Translations under genes and position numbers: made by a program
The notes under the pieces: generated by a model
Seen by the model: only the letters and a program-made list of their open reading frames with translations
Database searches by the model: none
Told to the model about the DNA's origin: nothing
Assembly (NCBI GenBank): GCA_959019945.1
Contig: CAUEQD010000041.1
Coordinates: 1 to 6,519 of the forward strand
From: an uncultured Collinsella sp.
Lineage (GTDB): Bacteria > Actinomycetota > Coriobacteriia > Coriobacteriales > Coriobacteriaceae
Direction of reading: 5' to 3'
DNA: 6,519 nt
Shown here: piece after piece, positions 5,390-6,519 of the stretch
Numbering within the stretch: the first letter of the stretch is position 1
Layout of the letters: each line of letters opens with the position of its first letter

Positions 5390-5872
5390 ATGATTCAGCT
5401 ACTTCGCGTTGACCATCGCCTGCTTCATGGCCAGGTCGCAGTTTCCTGGGTTCAGGGCCTTGGCTCCAACTGCATCTTCTGCGTGGGCGATAAGGTCGCT
5501 AACGACCCGGTGTGGAAGACGACGCTCAAGATGGGCAAGCCTGCCGGCTGCAAGCTCGTCATCAAAGATATGGAGCATGCAATCGAAGCTATCAACTCGG
5601 GCGTGACCGACAAGTACAAGATGATCATCTGTGTCGCCACTATTGCTGAGGCAAAGCAGCTTGTTGAGGGCTGCCCGCAGATCAAGTCGGTCAACCTGGG
5701 CAACACCAAGCCCAAGGACGAGAAGCGTCCCGATGCTCGTCAGGTCTCTCGTCAGATCTTCCTGACCGCGGCCGAGGAAGCCGATGTGCGCGAGATGCTG
5801 GATCGTGGCGTTGAGGTCGAGATTCGACCCCTGGCCGATGACCCCAAGGTTGACTGCGCCAGCGTGCTCTAG
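5390..5872 (+). CDS. PTS mannose-family EIIB component
   Basis: This encodes a 160-aa cytoplasmic phosphotransfer protein of the Man/sorbose EIIB family (usually about 160 aa, so complete). The signature RVDHRLLHGQV (6-16) carries the phosphorylated histidine at His13. Further family features are VGDKVANDPVWKTTLKMG, the GVEVEIRPLADDP segment near the end, and NLGNTKP (about 105-111), equivalent to the 'N.G......' loop of LevE/ManX-B domains. The ATG at 5390 is chosen because it starts the conserved MIQLLRVDHR strand; a TTG at 5375 would add five residues and consume part of the G-rich ribosome-binding site (GGGGGG, 5377-5382). EIIB receives phosphate from EIIA and transfers it to the sugar moiety during import through EIIC/EIID. 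Family EIIBs differ in sugar preference, but residues here do not let me name the substrate. Confidence 0.94.
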   Translation: MIQLLRVDHRLLHGQVAVSWVQGLGSNCIFCVGDKVANDPVWKTTLKMGKPAGCKLVIKDMEHAIEAINSGVTDKYKMIICVATIAEAKQLVEGCPQIKSVNLGNTKPKDEKRPDARQVSRQIFLTAAEEADVREMLDRGVEVEIRPLADDPKVDCASVL

Positions 5873-5883
5873 GCGTTCAATTT

Positions 5884-5903
5884 CGAAGAGTCTGAGCTCT
5901 TCG
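5884..5903 (+). other. Hairpin between EIIB and EIIC genes
   Basis: CGAAGAG-tctgag-CTCTTCG is a perfect 7-bp stem with a 6-nt loop in the 58-bp gap. No T-run follows, and the EIIC ribosome-binding site (AGGAAAGGGGG, about 5916-5926) comes soon after, so it is not a standard terminator. It could be a processing or stability element that sets the ratio of membrane to soluble PTS subunits; this is inference. Confidence 0.4.
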
Positions 5904-5930
5904 TAGTGTCCTATTAGGAAAGGGGGATAT

Positions 5931-6519
5931 ATGCTTACCCAAGCAATCCTCATCGGACTTATCGCCGCATTTGGTAAGTTCGACTGCCAGCTCGGTACGC
6001 TCTATGCGTTCCGCCCCATCGTCCTGTGCCCGCTCGTGGGCCTGGTGCTGGGGGACCTGCAGTCCGGCCTCGCGATCGGCGCCAGCCTGGAGCTGCTGTT
6101 CATGGGCTCGATCTCCATCGGCGCCTACGTGCCGCCTGATGAGACGATCGGCGGCGTGCTCGCCTGCGCCTTCGCTATCCAGCTGGGCCAGAGCACCGAG
6201 GCAGCCATCGCGCTTGCCATGCCCATCGCCACGCTGTGCCTTGCCATCAAGAACATCCTCAACGCCGCCCTGCCGATCCTGGTTGACCGCGCTGATGTCT
6301 TCTCCGGCCAGGGCAACCTTAAGGGTGTCTATGCGATGCACTTCCTGATCGGTTTGACCGGTATCATCATGGCGTTCCTGCTGTGCTCGCTGTCGTTCTA
6401 TCTGGGTGCTGACGCCATCCAGGGCATGCTCGACTTCATCCCGCCCTTTGTCCTTGCTGGCTTTGGCGTTGCCGCCAACATCCTGCCTGCCATGGGCTTC
6501 GCCATGCTCGGCCGCCTGG
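5931..6519 (+). CDS. PTS mannose-family EIIC membrane component (3' truncated by window)
   Basis: The reading frame from ATG 5931 stays open to the window end, giving 196 residues of a family usually about 250-270 long. The family's conserved core is clear: PLVGLVLGDLQSGLAIGASLELLFMGSISIGAYVPPDE (about 34-71), matching the GD.Q.G...GA.LEL.F.G...IGA..PPD pattern of ManY/SorA-type EIIC. Hydrophobic segments lie at about 3-15, 28-62, 74-84, 91-117, 134-158 and 168-193. It forms the inner-membrane translocation channel together with EIID, whose gene should follow. ATG 5931 is preceded by a strong purine-rich site (AGGAAAGGGGG). Codon use in its middle part is GC-rich, more like the deglycase gene than EIIA or EIIB. 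Confidence 0.92.
   Translation, partial: MLTQAILIGLIAAFGKFDCQLGTLYAFRPIVLCPLVGLVLGDLQSGLAIGASLELLFMGSISIGAYVPPDETIGGVLACAFAIQLGQSTEAAIALAMPIATLCLAIKNILNAALPILVDRADVFSGQGNLKGVYAMHFLIGLTGIIMAFLLCSLSFYLGADAIQGMLDFIPPFVLAGFGVAANILPAMGFAMLGRL

Overview
The window looks like a catabolic locus from a high-GC gut actinobacterium of the Coriobacteriia, most likely Collinsella or a close relative. This is inferred from base composition, codon use, strong purine-rich Shine-Dalgarno sites and gene content; no rRNA or other taxonomic marker is present. All genes lie on the + strand.

Layout: (1) Positions 1-442 hold no convincing gene. They carry two very long perfect hairpins (50-134 and 247-321) and a likely extended -10 promoter (397-405). 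(2) Positions 443-931 encode a 162-aa protein resembling the C-terminal domain of DUF4428-type proteins. (3) Positions 970-2435 encode two GntR/HutC-family regulators (winged helix plus UTRA) whose genes overlap by 16 bases. (4) Positions 2436-2628 are a regulatory gap with a perfect HutC-type core (GTATATAC), a 19-bp palindrome, a repeated GGTATCAAA motif and candidate -10 boxes. (5) From 2629 to the window end runs a catabolic operon: a GlmS-like double-SIS sugar-phosphate enzyme, an FrlB/GfrF-type fructosamine-6-phosphate deglycase, then mannose-family PTS EIIA, EIIB and the first 196 codons of EIIC. EIID is expected just beyond the window.

Working model (inference): the Man-family PTS imports and phosphorylates a sugar-amine adduct such as fructoselysine or glucoselysine, which are Amadori/Heyns products of heated food. 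The two SIS enzymes then split the 6-phosphates into glucose 6-phosphate and the free amine. The gene set matches the Salmonella gfr system (Man-type PTS plus GfrE and GfrF deglycases), but control here would be by two GntR proteins rather than a sigma-54 activator. The GntR pair probably senses the phosphorylated substrates and represses the 2436-2628 promoter region.

The least explained part is the hairpin pair upstream. Both share an identical 23-bp centre in opposite orientation, yet most of their long arms differ in sequence while each remains perfectly self-complementary. Their loops are complementary to each other, and one hairpin is flanked by a 7-bp direct repeat.
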